Assembly: GCA_026008535.1 (NCBI GenBank)
Contig: BRKX01000003.1
Coordinates: 65,993,001 to 66,057,000 of the forward strand
Origin: Perilla frutescens
Taxonomy: Eukaryota > Streptophyta > Magnoliopsida > Lamiales > Lamiaceae
Length of the DNA stretch: 64,000 bases
Direction of reading: 5' to 3'
Below the pieces are notes generated by a model, which saw only the letters and a program-made list of their open reading frames with translations, ran no database searches and was not told the DNA's origin. Position numbers and translations under genes: made by a program. Shown piece by piece: positions 23,801-36,039 of the stretch. Positions within the stretch are counted from its first letter, which is position 1; each line of letters opens with the position of its first letter.

Positions 23801-26800
23801 TCTAATTGATTAAAAAATGAGGGAATTCTTGCTTGAAAGTTATAATTTCAAAATTTACAAATATTTATTCAGTAAAATCTATCCCACGTAAATCATAATT
23901 GTCTTAATAATATGATAAAAACTTATATGAGACGGTCTCATACATGAGACGAATCATTACATGTGAGTTAATGATACTTCATTCATTAAATAATGATACT
24001 TTACCCATAAATAATGATACATGTGAGTTAATGATACTTCATCCATAAATAATGATACTCACATGTGAGTTAATGATATTTCACCCATAAATAATGATTC
24101 CCGCATGTGAGTATTGATCCGTCTCATGTATGAGACATGAGACGGTCTCACCAAGTCTGCCCCTAATAATAGCCATTTCTTATAATTTTTGAGTTAGTCT
24201 CTGAAATTTATTCAAAATACATTCATATATATATGAAAAAAAATAGAAAATAATTGATGTGCATAATGTCAGAGGGCCTTTATTGAAATTGTCTCGTGGT
24301 TTGGTTTTGATTAATAAAGCTACATGCTTTTGTTAGGATGCGTGCCTGTGCTTGTCTTGTTACATCAAAAAAAAAAAGGTAAGAATATAATATAGTGCTA
24401 TCATTAAAATAGAATGCAGCCCATAATTAAATTTATTTAGTAATCAAATCTGTAATTTGGTGAACCATAGTCCGCTAATCACGGTCAAGATTTGGTTCAA
24501 CACGTGACAACTTTTTCTTACTATTTGATCGCTATGGCCCACCCACCGCTGTGTCGGCCCATTATTCAAGATCAATTAATGTCTCAAAACTTGATATGAT
24601 TAATAATTTGAATTTTATCAATTAATTTGAAGTATACACGAGGCTAGTTGATAGGGTGGCGATTTTATGATTAGAATGTAACAAATTCAAAATGTCTCAT
24701 TTACATGAATTTACTTCATTCTTCCAATGTATGTTGCATAAAAAACTTATTATTAACTTTTCCAGAGTAAATTACATACGTATTTATATAGGTGACACAA
24801 CAAGATTTGGCAGACACTTATCAACCACCTTTCGAAAGTTGTGTGCAAGAAGGGAAGGCCACTGGGATTATGTGTGCTTATAATAGTGTCAATGGAGTTC
24901 CAAATTGTGCTGACAAAAATCTCCTCACCAATACTGCCCGTGGACAATGGGGCTTTCATGGGTAAATTTGTCATTCTACAACATCATTGTGCATTTCAAT
25001 CACTGTTATTACCTTGTACTGTAAGACAACCCTTATGTGTTAGAGTGGCGAAGTGATAATTGAAAAGTCATGAGTTCCACTGCAATATCATTTGAGTCGA
25101 GATATATTTGTGCACGGCTGAGATTGGCTTTGGGAATCTTTATAAAATTAAAAGATAGATCACTCTTATTAATTATATATATATATATATATATTATTCA
25201 TGGTTGGATATTTATCAGGTACATCGTGTCTGATTGTGATGCGGTTGCTACCATTCATGATAATCATAAGTACGTAAAGGAGCCTGAAGATGCTGTGGCA
25301 CTTGCACTCAAAGCTGGTATGATTGTACCTTTGGGCCTTTTGTGACTTTTTCATTTTTATATGTTACAAAATTGAGGTAATTATTGTACATAACATAATG
25401 AATGTTCATACTAGTTGTGACACAATTTATCATGAAATTTGAATCAACTTAATTTTTACCTACTTCTGTGAATGTAACCAAAATCACATAAAATAAAATC
25501 ATGCTAATAAATCTTGCTTAGTGGCCGCCCAAATAACAACATAACAAGAATAGGAAATGAAGATTAAATCAACCTTGTTGCTAGTTATCACATTTTGAGG
25601 TCATCATGAAATATGGCATTTGAGGTAACTTAGGTGAAAACGACATAGGTATGAATTCTGTTAATATTTTCTAAGTAAATCTATTCAATGCATATCTTGT
25701 GAGTAGTCGTTGCGGGTGGTATAAACATTTTGTTGGAAAATACTAATGTGATTGATATCGTTGGATAACGAAAATAAAATATAATCTTCTATATGCTAAT
25801 ATGAAATGAAGCAAAACTTGTAACAGAGAAATTGAACTAAAAAAAATATGCAGGTATGGATGTGAACTGCGGCACATACTTGAAGAAGTATACAAAATCA
25901 GCACTTGAGAAGAAGAAACTGCCCGAATCTCAAGTAGACAGAGCCCTACACAACCTCTTCGAGGTTCGAATGAGGCTAGGGTTGTTCAATGGAAATCCGA
26001 GACAGTTACCATATGGCAACATCGGTCGAGCCGACATCTGCAGCCAGGCTCACCAAGAGCTAGCCCTAGAGGCAGCAAGAAATGGCATCGTTCTGTTAAA
26101 GAACAATGCCAAACTGCTGCCTCTATCCAAGTCAGAAACATCGTCCTTAGCCGTTGTGGGCCCCAACGCGAACAATGCCTACGTGCTGCGTGGGAACTAC
26201 GACGGCCCCCCTTGCAAGAATGTGGAGATCCTTAAAGCCCTCAAAGGCTATGTGGCCAACACATTGTTTGATCAGGGATGCAATTTTGTGAACTGCACGT
26301 CTGCTTCGACTGAGGCCGCTGTCGGAATAGCTAAGGAGGCAGACTACGTCATTTTGGTGATGGGACTGGATCAGACGCAAGAGACGGAAGCTCATGATCG
26401 CATCCAGTTGACCCTTCCGGGGCTGCAGGAGACCCTCATCAAGACTATTGCTGCTGCTGCCAAGAACCCAGTCATTCTGGTGTTGGTTACTGGTGGCCCT
26501 GTTGATGTTGGTTTCGCCAAAAACAACCCCAAAATAGGTAGCATTCTTTGGGCTGGGTATCCAGGGGAAGCTGGAGGGATTGCATTGTCTCAGATCATAT
26601 TTGGGGAACACAATCCAGGTGAGAAACTAACTATAGTTTTGTTTTGTTTGTGTGTGAGAAATGGGATTTGAGGTTTTAGTGTGTGTATCTGTGTAATTGT
26701 AGGGGGGAAGTTACCAATGACTTGGTATCCAAAGGAATTCGTTAGTGTGCCAATGACAGACATGAGGATGAGGCCTGATTCAGAGTCGGGCTATCCAGGG

Positions 26801-27310
26801 CGTACCTACAGGTTCTATGATGGGCCTAAGGTCTTTGAGTTTGGCTATGGCCTTAGCTACACAACCTATTCCTATGATTTCATGCAGTCCACTCCTAACA
26901 CCATCAACTTACGCCAACTCATGCCTAGTTTACACGCCACAGACGAATGTTCAACTTCAAATTCAAGTTCAATCCGAGCATTGTCCGTCTCCAATATTGG
27001 GATAAACATGTGTAGGAAGCTCAGGTTCTCGGTTCATGTAGGAGTTGAGAACACTGGATCCATGTTGGGTAAACACCCAGTTCTTCTCTTCGTTAGGCAC
27101 CAAAATCATGTCAAGGGAAGTCCAATGAAACAGTTGGTTGGATTTCAAACTGTGAGACTAAATCCTAGAGAGAGAGCTGAAATTAAATTTGTGTTGAATC
27201 CATGTAAGCATCTCACCACAGCCAAAGAAGATGGTTCAATGGTGATAGAACAGGGGTATAGATACTTGATGGTAGAGGATAAAAAGATCCTTATCAATAT
27301 TGTGCTTTGA
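20828..27310 (+). CDS. GH3 beta-D-xylosidase 2 (BXL6/BXL7-like), 6 exons
   Basis: Exons: 20828-21235, 22972-23268, 24792-24961, 25219-25316, 25854-26618 and 26703-27310. They sum to 2346 nt, that is 781 residues plus stop. The ATG at 20828 opens a leader ([11 protein letters not shown]), so the enzyme is probably secreted. The domain order matches xylosidase 1: [59 protein letters not shown] with its first Asp as expected nucleophile (about residue 297), [18 protein letters not shown] and [14 protein letters not shown]. All canonical motifs are intact, so it is the better candidate for an ordinary wall beta-xylosidase or arabinofuranosidase. The genes are tandem duplicates about 6.2 kb apart: the 765-nt exon is the same length in both. 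A 257-bp intron splits the codon just before YIVSDCDAV here but is absent from xylosidase 1. Introns 1 and 2 are long and carry MITEs. Confidence 0.94.
22295..22680 (-). repeat. MITE of the GATCCTCTATT family (copy 3), in intron 1 of xylosidase 2
   Basis: Inverted ends GGATGCGATCCTCTATTTCA and, from the right, GGATGGGATCCTCTATTGCA; both then continue to 'ttggtgtttcaa'. The interior is the reverse complement of the copy at 1228-1645, including the 'gggtggggtgaaccct' landmark. Confidence 0.75.
23927..24156. repeat. MITE with 'GAGACGGTCTCA' ends and internal repeats, in intron 2 of xylosidase 2
   Basis: The ends form inverted repeats: left 'tatgagacggtctcatacat', right 'atgtatgagacatgagac', then 'ggtctca'. 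The interior consists of about four imperfect copies of a 30-40 bp unit built from 'gagttaatgatac' and 'cataaataatgata'. Partial relatives with the same end occur near 30320-30385 and 60812-60890. Confidence 0.7.
25035..25165 (+). mobile_element. Possible SINE fragment in intron 3 of xylosidase 2
   Basis: A tRNA-like head (gttagagtggcgaagtg, then catgagttccactgc) resembles the A and B boxes of plant SINEs. It is followed by a (TA)n tract at about 25176-25195. It lies in the intron that xylosidase 1 lacks. Confidence 0.35.
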
Positions 27311-27384
27311 ACATTAATTGAGTAGCTACTTTTTCTCCCTTTAATTTTAAATACTTCACTACTGTTACTGAATCCGTGCGTAAA

Positions 27385-27460
27385 GATGTTTGTAGGATTC
27401 GAATCATGACCTTAAAGTCATGAAATTGTTGTTCCACCAATTAAATTGTCCGTTGGGGTA
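27385..27460 (-). mobile_element. Possible tRNA-derived SINE fragment
   Basis: On the minus strand a B box (GGTCATGATTCGAATCC) follows a decayed A-box-like 'tttaattggtgg'. There is no poly(A) tail, so this is a fragment at best. Confidence 0.35.
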
Positions 27461-27695
27461 TATTATATTATTTAATATATGAAAATTTTGTGTTCTACTA
27501 TTAGATTATTTGCAGTCTAGATCTTATTTTTCATGTTTGTCTCTTGCATTCACGAAATGAAACCTGAAATTAGAATATAAACTACAATAAACGATCTTGT
27601 TAAATGCCATTAATCTATTTTATGAAAATTACAACAATATGATATTCTATTGGCTGGCATCTTTTAGAAACAAGTAATAACATTCTTTTAATTTA

Positions 27696-28656
27696 AGGTT
27701 AATTGCCAAAAAATGCACTACCTTTCAACGAATTTGTAAATTAGACATCACTTTTCAAACATTTCAATAATGACACAATCTTTCATTTTGTAGCAAAATA
27801 GACACCTCCTTTTTTTCCAGCCACCAATAAAATGACGTGGCTTTACTTATTTCCTACGTGATTGGGACTCCTATGTGTACTTGCCACGTTAATGTTTATT
27901 TTTGAGTTAATTGCCAAAAAAATGTACCACCTTTCAACGAATTTGCAAATTAGCTGACACCACTTTTCAAACGTTTCAATAATGTCACAACATTTCATTT
28001 TGTAGCAAAATAGATACTCCTTTTTTTCCGACAACCGACAAAATGACGTGGCTTTACTTATTTCCTACGTGAAATAACAAAATAATGAAAAAAAATCACC
28101 TTTCAATTTGGGCATCGGTAGAAACCTCTGGTATGGACTTTCAATATTCGAAAGTTTTTGACAAATTCAAGAGAATTTCTCGTGAGAAATTAGGGTGAAG
28201 AATGTGTGAGCTTTAAATTTAATGTGTGTTTAATTCCCAAATCTTTAAGCTGAAAACGACAACATTTCCTCAAATTGAAGTCCCAGTCCACATAGGAAAT
28301 AAGTAAAGCCACGTCATTTTGTTGGTGGCCGGAAAAAAGGGGAGTCTATTTTGCTACAAAATCAAATGTTGTGTCATTATTTAAACATTTGAAAAGTGGT
28401 GTCTAATTTGCAAGTTCGTTAAAAGGTGGTGCATTTTTTGACAATTAACCCAAAATAAACATTGACGTGGCAATTACACGTAGGAGTCCCAATCCACGTA
28501 GGAAATAAGTAAAGTCATTTCATTGTCAGTGGTCGGAAAAAAGAGGTGTCTATTTTGCTACAAAATGAAAGATTGTGTCATTATTAAAATGTTTAAAAAG
28601 TGATGTCTAATTTACAAATTCGTTGAAAGGTGGTGCATTTTTTTGACAATTAACCC
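27696..28656. mobile_element. Mutator-type foldback element whose ends are each doubled, 9-bp target duplication
   Basis: An identical 9-bp repeat tttaattta flanks the element at 27687-27695 and 28657-28665. Each arm of about 390 bp holds two head-to-tail copies of the same terminal sequence (GGTTAATTGCCAAAAAATG, then 'ttcaacgaatttg', 'cattttgtagcaaaatag' and 'aaaatgacgtggc'). They start at 27696 and 27904 on the left and, inverted, end at 28451 and 28656 on the right. The centre of about 190 bp has no gene. Same terminal family as 18150-18510. Confidence 0.85.
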
Positions 28657-29109
28657 TTTAATTTACTACAAGTTTGCAACAATACCAAATGAACGATTTC
28701 GTTGGTAAATGGACAATGACGACTCAAAAGTTATGAATTTAAATTATACAAATCTTTCTAGATCAACTTACTCGAATTTCACTCGCTACTGTGAATTAAA
28801 AAAATAGTAAATTTATTAAATAAAGAAATATATTCAACTTATGATAATTTCCGTTTTTTTAGTGAAAGAGATTGAAATTACTAAAGAGCCCGTGCTATAA
28901 ATATTTTTATCCCAATCTCATGAGAGATCTACACATGCTTATTTCCTAGTGAATAATTCAATATAAATGGTTATTATAGTTATGTATATGTAACACCTCA
29001 AAAAAATATTTTTTTTAATAAAATGTGTATATAAAAAGAAAAAAAGTGACCAACCTAAAATCCTGGAAATTACATCATGATAACTCTGGAAACTGGAGCC
29101 TCATCAAAA

Positions 29110-29673
29110 TCAGTATGAAAAATTCGGAGTAGGAAAAATTATACTGAAAAAGAGTACTCCTCCATAAAAATCGAAAATAAAGGCTAGAGAAAGCTGAGCC
29201 GCCCATTCCAACACATATATAGCTCCCAATAATTCAGCCATAAAAGCAAAGCCGCCGACACTTTCCTCGGTATAAAAACACAATAAAACTGAACCGTCAT
29301 CTCTTCGAAAAACTCCACCTGAAGAAATCTGCCGCGATGTACAAAATTGAAGAGCCATCTATATTAATCTTGATCCAACCTGATGGAGGGGGCCTCCAAC
29401 AAGACTTGAATAATCTTAGATGGAGGGGCAGTACGTGAAGGCATGCCTAAGCGTGGCAATACTCACAAACCATTGTTTATAATTCATATGCGATGCTTCT
29501 CTAATTGCCAAGCGAACTGAAGATATGAGTAGAAATGGCGTGGGACAAATATCATCATAAATAGCTTTGCTATAAAATATCCAAATCGACCACAGAGCCG
29601 TGACTACTGCAGCCTTCCAGAAAAATAGCAACTGAGAACTGAACGAAAGCTCCGTGTTTATTAGGGTGAGCAT
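29110..29673 (-). pseudogene. 3' end of a LINE (zf-RVT region and RNase H domain)
   Basis: On the minus strand the frame from 29673 reads as the reverse-transcriptase-associated tail of plant LINEs (VVTALWSIWIFYSKAIYDD; RLAIREASHMNYKQW). After a break near 29410 a second frame gives the start of a plant LINE RNase H domain (WIKINIDGSS). After another shift it continues as SGGVFRRDDGSVLLCFYTE and AELLGAIYVLEWA. Stops and frame changes show decay. The upstream boundary meets the element at 29662-30089. Confidence 0.75.
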
Positions 29674-30089
29674 TCGGTCGAAACCAAACCGAACCTCCCA
29701 AATCGAAGTAAATCAAAATTGAAAATCTACAAAGCGAAATCGACCGAAATAAGGGTGAGCACTGAACCGAAGCAAAACTAAAGTAATCAGTTCAGTTCGG
29801 TCAATTTTGGTGAAAAACCGAAATTTTACGAATTTTATGTATATATATATTATGTAGACTAAAATTAACAAAAAAAGCGTGTAGGCCAGTTGGTAATCCA
29901 CGTATCTATGTTCGAATCCTCAAGCTTGCAATTCATTTTTTCATATTTTTACCGAAATCAAACCGAATGACTATTGATTTTCATCGCTCAAACGGAAGCC
30001 AAACCGAACTCAAAATCAATCAAACCGAACCGAATCGAAATTGGTGGTTTGATTCGATTTCTCGATTGCGTTGGTTCTGCTCAGCCCTA
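29662..30089. repeat. Non-autonomous element with TAGGGTGAGCA ends
   Basis: The left end is TAGGGTGAGCATTCGG and the right end is CTGCTCAGCCCTA. Both are followed inward by 'aaccgaa/ttcggt' motifs typical of a common plant MITE family. A second partial left end occurs at 29751. No perfect target duplication was found. Confidence 0.5.
29872..29940 (+). mobile_element. SINE or tRNA-like fragment inside the element at 29662
   Basis: The A-box-like TAGGCCAGTTGGTAA and the B box GTTCGAATCCTC sit about 25 bp apart, followed by a T-rich tail. It does not fold as a whole tRNA by eye and has no proper acceptor stem, so SINE is likelier than a tRNA gene. Confidence 0.4.
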
Positions 30090-31502
30090 CCATTTATGTA
30101 CTATTATTGGAAGTTATGTGAAAGTAAATATCTTTATCTATTTAGTACAATTTTGAACTATATAATATTTATTTTTTTCTTCATTCTTGTAAAGATCATC
30201 TACAATTATATATTGGACGTTGTGAGGTAGGTGAATAATTACAAATATCACAACTATGACAATGGTCTGTAGCCATAATTATACATTATTTTTTTATTGC
30301 TAAAAAACTTAATTATAAAGGGGCACACTTGTGTGAGAGACCCGTTAGATGTATCTCTACCCGACCCTGACTCGACCCAATTGTACATGTTAGGAAAAAC
30401 TATCAAAAGTTACCTAATCCCTACTGTAGTTTTGATGAAATGTGAAAACATGTCAAAAGACTTTGAAAAACTGAAAAGGAATCAAGCTGAAAATCGAGGT
30501 TGATCAAACAAAAGAATTGAGCTACCAAAGCCTGAGAATGATCAATCCAAAAAGAAAAGAAAAAAAAAAGAAAGAAAAGAAATGAAAAAGAAAATAAAAA
30601 AAGAGAGAGAAAAGAAAAAAAAGAAAAAAAAAAGAAAATAGTGAAATCCAGCCAAGGGCTAAGAAAAGAAGAAAGCTGTAGCTTGATTGCTAGATCAGTT
30701 AGCAAGTCAAGTAAACTGAAAATGCCGGTACTGACAAGTTCGAAGTACCAATTGGCCATCAGAGTATGTATGCCAAGTGAAGTTTTTCAGTCTACAGTTT
30801 GTGGGCTAAAGAACATACCAGCTCAAGGCACTAGTTCAAATGTGCCAACTGATCAGAAATTCCAGCTGAAGAAGAGTGCCAGCTGAAGAATAACACCAGC
30901 TGAAGAACATACCAATTCAAGGCACAAACTGAAGGATATATCAGCTCAAGGTATCAACTGAAGAAGTGCCAGCTCAAGGAACCAGTTCTGAGAATATCGG
31001 CTGAAGATGCACCAGTTCGATATCCAGACTGAAGAAAGTACCAATTCGAGAATTTCCAACTGAAGGGACATTAGTCCAAGATACCAGCTGAAGAAATCAC
31101 TGGTCTAATACTGCCAGCTGAAGAAGACCAAACTGGAGCTCAGAAAGCATCAAGCCAGAGCCCAGAACTGCCAGCTGAAGATGACCAAAACTGGAGCTTG
31201 CAAAACTGCCAACAAGATGTGTAGAACTGTCAGGTGAGGAAATGTTCCGAACTGAAGATTTCAACTGCCAACTGAAGCCCAGAACTGATGATTAAGACAG
31301 ATGCCGAAACTGAAATTCAAATTTCAGATCTGCCAACATGAAGATCTTGAAGTTAATGCAACCAAGATCTTGAAGCAAAAGCTTGTCAGAGAAGAAAGGC
31401 AGCTCAACGGCTACTTCAACAAAAAGCCTCTCAATGGCTTTATCAATTTAATGGATCATTTATGATCATCCATTGATTTGCAATGGTCGCAAGCCCCTCA
31501 CC

Positions 31503-31509
31503 TATAAAG
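31503..31509 (+). promoter_or_regulatory. TATA box of the SIRE 5' LTR
   Basis: TATAAAG lies about 800 bp before the primer-binding site. An AATAAAG that could serve as the LTR polyadenylation signal occurs near 31999, which fits the promoter-then-poly(A) order of an LTR. Confidence 0.5.
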
Positions 31510-32307
31510 GATGAGTAACAGGACTTGTGAACTGACTTTTGCGAAAGACTTTTGCCGGACCTTTGCGAAGAACTTTTGTTAAAGCTCTCAAAAGCTTCGA
31601 GCTCAAATTCACCCACAGCAAAAGTCCCAACTGAGAAGAAGAAGTAAACTGCTCATCAAGCTAGCTGTTGAAGAATTCCAGCCAGAGCCAGTCTCTCAGT
31701 TCGATATACACCGATCAACTACTCAGCTCAAGACGAAGGAGCGCATCAGTTTATAACAATTTCAAGATTGCATTCTTGAAGATCGAAAGAGAACTAAAAC
31801 CTTATAAAGATGTCCAATAACACCTTATCTCTCTAGCGAGTAGTTGGGGATCATAAGTGTGAGACTATCGACCTACCGGTTGAGGAGGCTATGTTCGTTG
31901 GATCGTCATTTTCGGGACAGCACCAGTTGAAAAGGAGGCCGCGACTCGTAAAGTCGTCGTTCACCAGGTTTAACAGTTTGTCTTCACTGTGTAATTGTAA
32001 TAAAGAAACTTTACACTTGCATAGTGAATTGCCCTACTTAGTTAGGAAGAGAGGACGTAGAAGTTGAGCTTCGAACCTCTATAAATTGTCTCTGTGTGCT
32101 CAGTTTATCGCTTTCAGTTACATGTCTTAACTGGACACCTCAAGCACACAAATTGCACTTTGAGCAAACTCACTATCTCAACTGATCAAGTGCATGGATA
32201 ACTTCATGAGTCAAGGGCACTATCTATTCCGTAATTATTGTTAAGTTTTGGGATTAGTTTATTCACCCCCTTCTAAACTGATTCAGACTCACCCCGGGAC
32301 CAACAAG

Positions 32308-32319
32308 TGATATCAGAGC
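32308..32319 (+). other. Primer-binding site of the SIRE element
   Basis: TGATATCAGAGC follows the LTR end 'gggaccaaca' by two bases. It differs at one position from the TGGTATCAGAGC complementary to the 3' end of plant initiator tRNA-Met. Confidence 0.85.
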
Positions 32320-32392
32320 GGTTGATTCTAAGGATCAGTTGTTTCTGCAGATCAACTGAATCAGATCTTGTTATCTGTGCTAATCTACCAGC

Positions 32393-33475
32393 TATGGGAA
32401 ACCATAAACTACCTATTTTTTCAGTTGAGAACTATGATAACTGGAGCAGGAGAATGAAAGCGCACCTGTGCTCAATCCACGAAAATATGTGGGAAGTTAT
32501 CGAAGAAGGTCCAATCACCATCATAATAGACAACGAGGCTCATATTGTTGATGTCAATCAACCAGCCAGGATCCCAAAGCCAATGTATCCTCTCATAAGC
32601 GAGGAGAATAAGTTGAAGAATCTAGAGTTTGTAGCCCAAGCTGCATTATTTCAAACTCTAGATGAGGATTGAATGAAGGACACCAAGAACTACCAAACTA
32701 CCAAGGAGATATAAGACTTGCTCACTAATTTATGCAAGGAGTCCGAAGTAATGAAAGAAAACAAGCTCCAACTGGCTGTGGACAGATATGAGTCCTTCAA
32801 AATGCACTTAGATGAAACCATCTCAAGCTTTGAAACGAGATTTCTAGACATCATTAGCGAGATGAATAATCTGAGAAAAAAATATCCCAATAGTAAGATG
32901 AATTCCAAGATTTTAGACAATCTCATAGAAGAATGGGATATGAAGGTGATAGCTACAAAGAAGTCGAGAGACTTAAACAGTATCACCCCTAGAGAACTTT
33001 TTAGTTCTCTTAAAGCTCACGAGTATAGCCTAAACCGAAAAAGGGAGACATCTATTTCATCAGCTCAGGATATAGCTTTCTATGGAGAAAGAAATCGGTT
33101 TAGAGAAGCTCGAGGAAGAAGCAGCTTTCGACCAAGAAGCTCCCCAACTAGAGAACAGCCATGAGGCTCAACTAATCAAAGAAGAGAAGCAGCTGAGAAA
33201 AAAGAGAGCTTGACTGAAGACATCAATGAGCAAATTCAGTCAGTTGCTAAGCTGCTAGAAAAGCTCAAGAAGATCAGAGATCAGCCATCAATTTTACTTC
33301 AAACTGATGAAGAGCCTAGAGGCGAAAGGAATCAATAGCCTGTTGAACAACCCAGGGCAGCCAACAGAAGCATAGGAGAATGCTTCCATTGCCATAAACA
33401 AGGACACTATTGATATGAGTGTCCAGAGCTCCCTGAAGACAAAAAGGCCAGAGTGAAGAAAAGCTTTTCAAGAGG
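32393..33475 (+). pseudogene. SIRE gag region with zinc knuckle
   Basis: ATG at 32393 opens a copia gag with the usual start (HKLPIFSVENYDNWSRRMKA) and the UBN2-type body (YESFKMHLDETISSFETRF; ITPRELFSSLKAHE). A CCHC knuckle lies at 33381-33422 (CFHCHKQGHY, with a stop where Trp is expected, then YEC). Further stops lie at 32670 and 32713, and near 33163. It would have formed the particle coat. Confidence 0.85.
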
Positions 33476-33481
33476 AGAGCT

Positions 33482-34090
33482 ATGATGGCCAACACTAAGA
33501 ATGTCGTGCTAGATGATTTAGATTATCCTTCAGAAATTGACTCAGACGGATATAGCTCTGAAGATGAGGCATTGTTCTGCCTCATGGCTGATGAAGAAGA
33601 AGAGGTTAGCACATCTGACTCCTTAACCTCTTTTTATCACATTAATGAAACTTCCATTTCTAGCAATGAATTAAATGAACAACTGAGAATGCTAGAAGAT
33701 CAGTTAGCTGCTATATCATGTATGCATGTTGAACTGAAAGAAGAAAATGATGACCTAAGGGATGAGGTCAAGAGACTAAGGAGTGATCATGATAGAATTA
33801 GATCTCTCAAAACTCAGTCAGTTGAATGTGAAAGATTAAAGTTGAAAAATGATGAGTTAGAAGCTGAGAATGAGAAACTCAAGCAAGAGATCCTTGAGAG
33901 AAAAGAAATATCTCTTAAGTTCAAAAAGGAATCTCAAACTCTTGATGAGATTCTAAGCCATCAAAGAGTTGAAACTGGTAATCCAGGGTTAGGATACAAC
34001 ATGTTCACTACTGTTGAAAAAGGAAAGACAACTGCACAAACCAGTGAAAAAGGAGCTCTACCTGATTTTGTTAGACTTGCACCAACCTAA
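33482..34090 (+). pseudogene. SIRE gag-pol linker with coiled coil
   Basis: A 202-codon open frame. The first 60 residues are acidic (DDLDYPSEIDSDGYSSEDEA) and the middle is a strong coiled coil rich in Glu, Leu and Lys (LKEENDDLRDEVKRLRSDHD; KLKNDELEAENEKLKQE). Such a region between gag and protease is usual in SIRE-type elements. Downstream, 34200-34400 encodes Gln/Pro/Ser-rich imperfect repeats. No function beyond the element is implied. Confidence 0.7.
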
Positions 34091-34890
34091 CTAGTTGAGA
34101 CAACCAAAGGCAAGGGAACACTGAAAATCCCTCAAGATCAGCCAAAGCGGTCTAGCCAATTCTCTCAACTGAAAGTGTCAACTCAACTGAAAGGCTCTTT
34201 GTAGTCAAAGCCATCAGTTCATTAGAGAAAGTCATCTCATCAAAGACCATCAGCTCAGCCTAGGCAACCCGCCTATCAGCAGAGGTCATTAGTCCAGCCA
34301 AGACCTCCAGCTCATCAGAGACAATCAGTTCAACACAGATCGTCAGTTCACCCAAGGCTTCAAGTTCAGTATAGGCTACCAGTGAACAAAACTGACAGGC
34401 TAACTGAAGTAAGGAGAAATACTCAGTTCGGACCTCAGTCTCATCAAGATAGGGCATCAGTTCATGTGAGAACTACACCGCCAGTCTATCTCCACAGACC
34501 ATCAGCAAGTCAACCTGGGAAAGATGTTGACTCAAGAAAAAACATGCATACCAGATTGTATCGAGCATGTCAAATCATTCAGATCCCTTTAGAGAAATTC
34601 ACTCCAATTGATCTTGCAACTCAGTATAGTGAGTACTTGGATTCAAGAGATGAACCAAGGACCAACTCTAGCTATAACTGGTTCACAAACTGGCCATATC
34701 ACAAGAGCAACAGAGCTCAAGGAACCAAACAAAACTGGCCATATGGAAGAGCTAAGCAAGCTTAAAACCAGATAGTTATGATTGAAGTGTTTTATCCTAC
34801 TAACTCTTGTCGCAGGTACAAGTCAACCAACTCAGCTCGTCATTCAAAAACAGAAGTCATCCTCTAGGGATAACTACTCCCCTCTAACTG

Positions 34891-35300
34891 CTACACATGG
34901 ATCTGTTTGGGTCAGTTAGACTGCCAACTCCCAAAGGAAAAATATTCATTCTTGTAGTAGTCGATGACTTCTCAAGATATACATGGGTAGAGTTTCTCAT
35001 AAGCAAGCATGAAACCTACTTCAAGCTATCAACAATGATCAAAAGACTGCAAACTGAAAGGGAAAGATCAGTTCAACGAATCCATTCAGACAATGGAACT
35101 GAATTCGTAAACCAGCAGATCATCAGTTTCTCAGTGAACTAGGAATAACTCATGAGCACTCAGCTGCTAGAACTCCACAGTAAAACGGTATAGCTAAACG
35201 GTGAAATTGTACTCTCAAGGAAGCAGCTCGTGCAATGATAACTGATGCCAACATAGCTGAAGATTACTGGGCCAAAGCAGTCAACACAATGTGTGACACT
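34891..35300 (+). pseudogene. SIRE integrase core fragment
   Basis: The frame reads HMDLFGSVRLPTPKGK, then VVVDDFSRYTWVEFL and RIHSDNGTEFVNQQI. It contains the first two acidic residues of the integrase DDE core (MDLFG and SDNGTEF). A frame change near 35135 and later stops end it. Confidence 0.85.
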
Positions 35301-36039
35301 TAAAATAGAAGCGCCATCGTTAGTTCACATGATAAGACACCTTATAAACTATATAAGGGTCGTAAGCTATCTATCTCATACTTCAAAGTATTCGGCTGTA
35401 AATGTTACATTCACAACAATGGCAAGAGCCAACTGAATGCATTTAGTGCCAAAGCTGATAAGAGAATCTTTCTTGGCTATAATTCTCCTCATGCACAAGC
35501 TTACAAAGTGTTCAATAAATGAACACTTATTGTGGAAGTAACATGTCATATTATTTTTGATGAGTTTGCCAATGAGTATAGGAACAAAGAGGCAGTTAAT
35601 ACATCAGTTCAAGTACTACCTAGCAAAACTAATAACTCGCAGAACTATGTGGATCACACAGTTCCAGAAGAATTTTAAGTTGGACTAGAATATGAAGGTA
35701 ACGTATCCAGCATAAGGCCAGCTGAAGGCATAGCTGAGGGCAACCAAGTCAATGAAGAGACAAATCGTGCTGAGACCATCAACCCCACAACTGAAGCAGG
35801 GGGAAGAACTGATGAAGATGAAGAGCAAACTGAGAAAAAGACATTAATTGATGTTATTGTTGAAGAACCAACTGAAAATCTAGCTGAGGATAGTTTACCC
35901 AAATAGCTCAGAAGCCACCCAACTGACAAGATCACTGGTGATCCAAGAAGCCGAGTTCAAACCAGAAGTTCAACTGAGCATGCTCTCTTCACATGCTTCT
36001 TATCTTAAACTGAACCGGCGAACATCAAGGAAGCGTTTG

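Noticed and set aside
27904..28451. A second GGGTTAATT-type MITE inserted inside the first
   Set aside because: The flanks of the inner ends are not direct repeats; they are inverted copies of each other and continue the outer arms. One element with doubled ends explains the data better.
29872..29940. A functional tRNA gene
   Set aside because: A- and B-box-like words are present but no full cloverleaf or acceptor stem could be drawn; the context is a MITE, so a SINE fragment is likelier.
30421..30759. 112-codon Phe/Leu-rich minus-strand ORF as a membrane protein
   Set aside because: It is the complement of an A/G-rich tract at 30545-30640 next to the SIRE LTR; there is no conserved motif.
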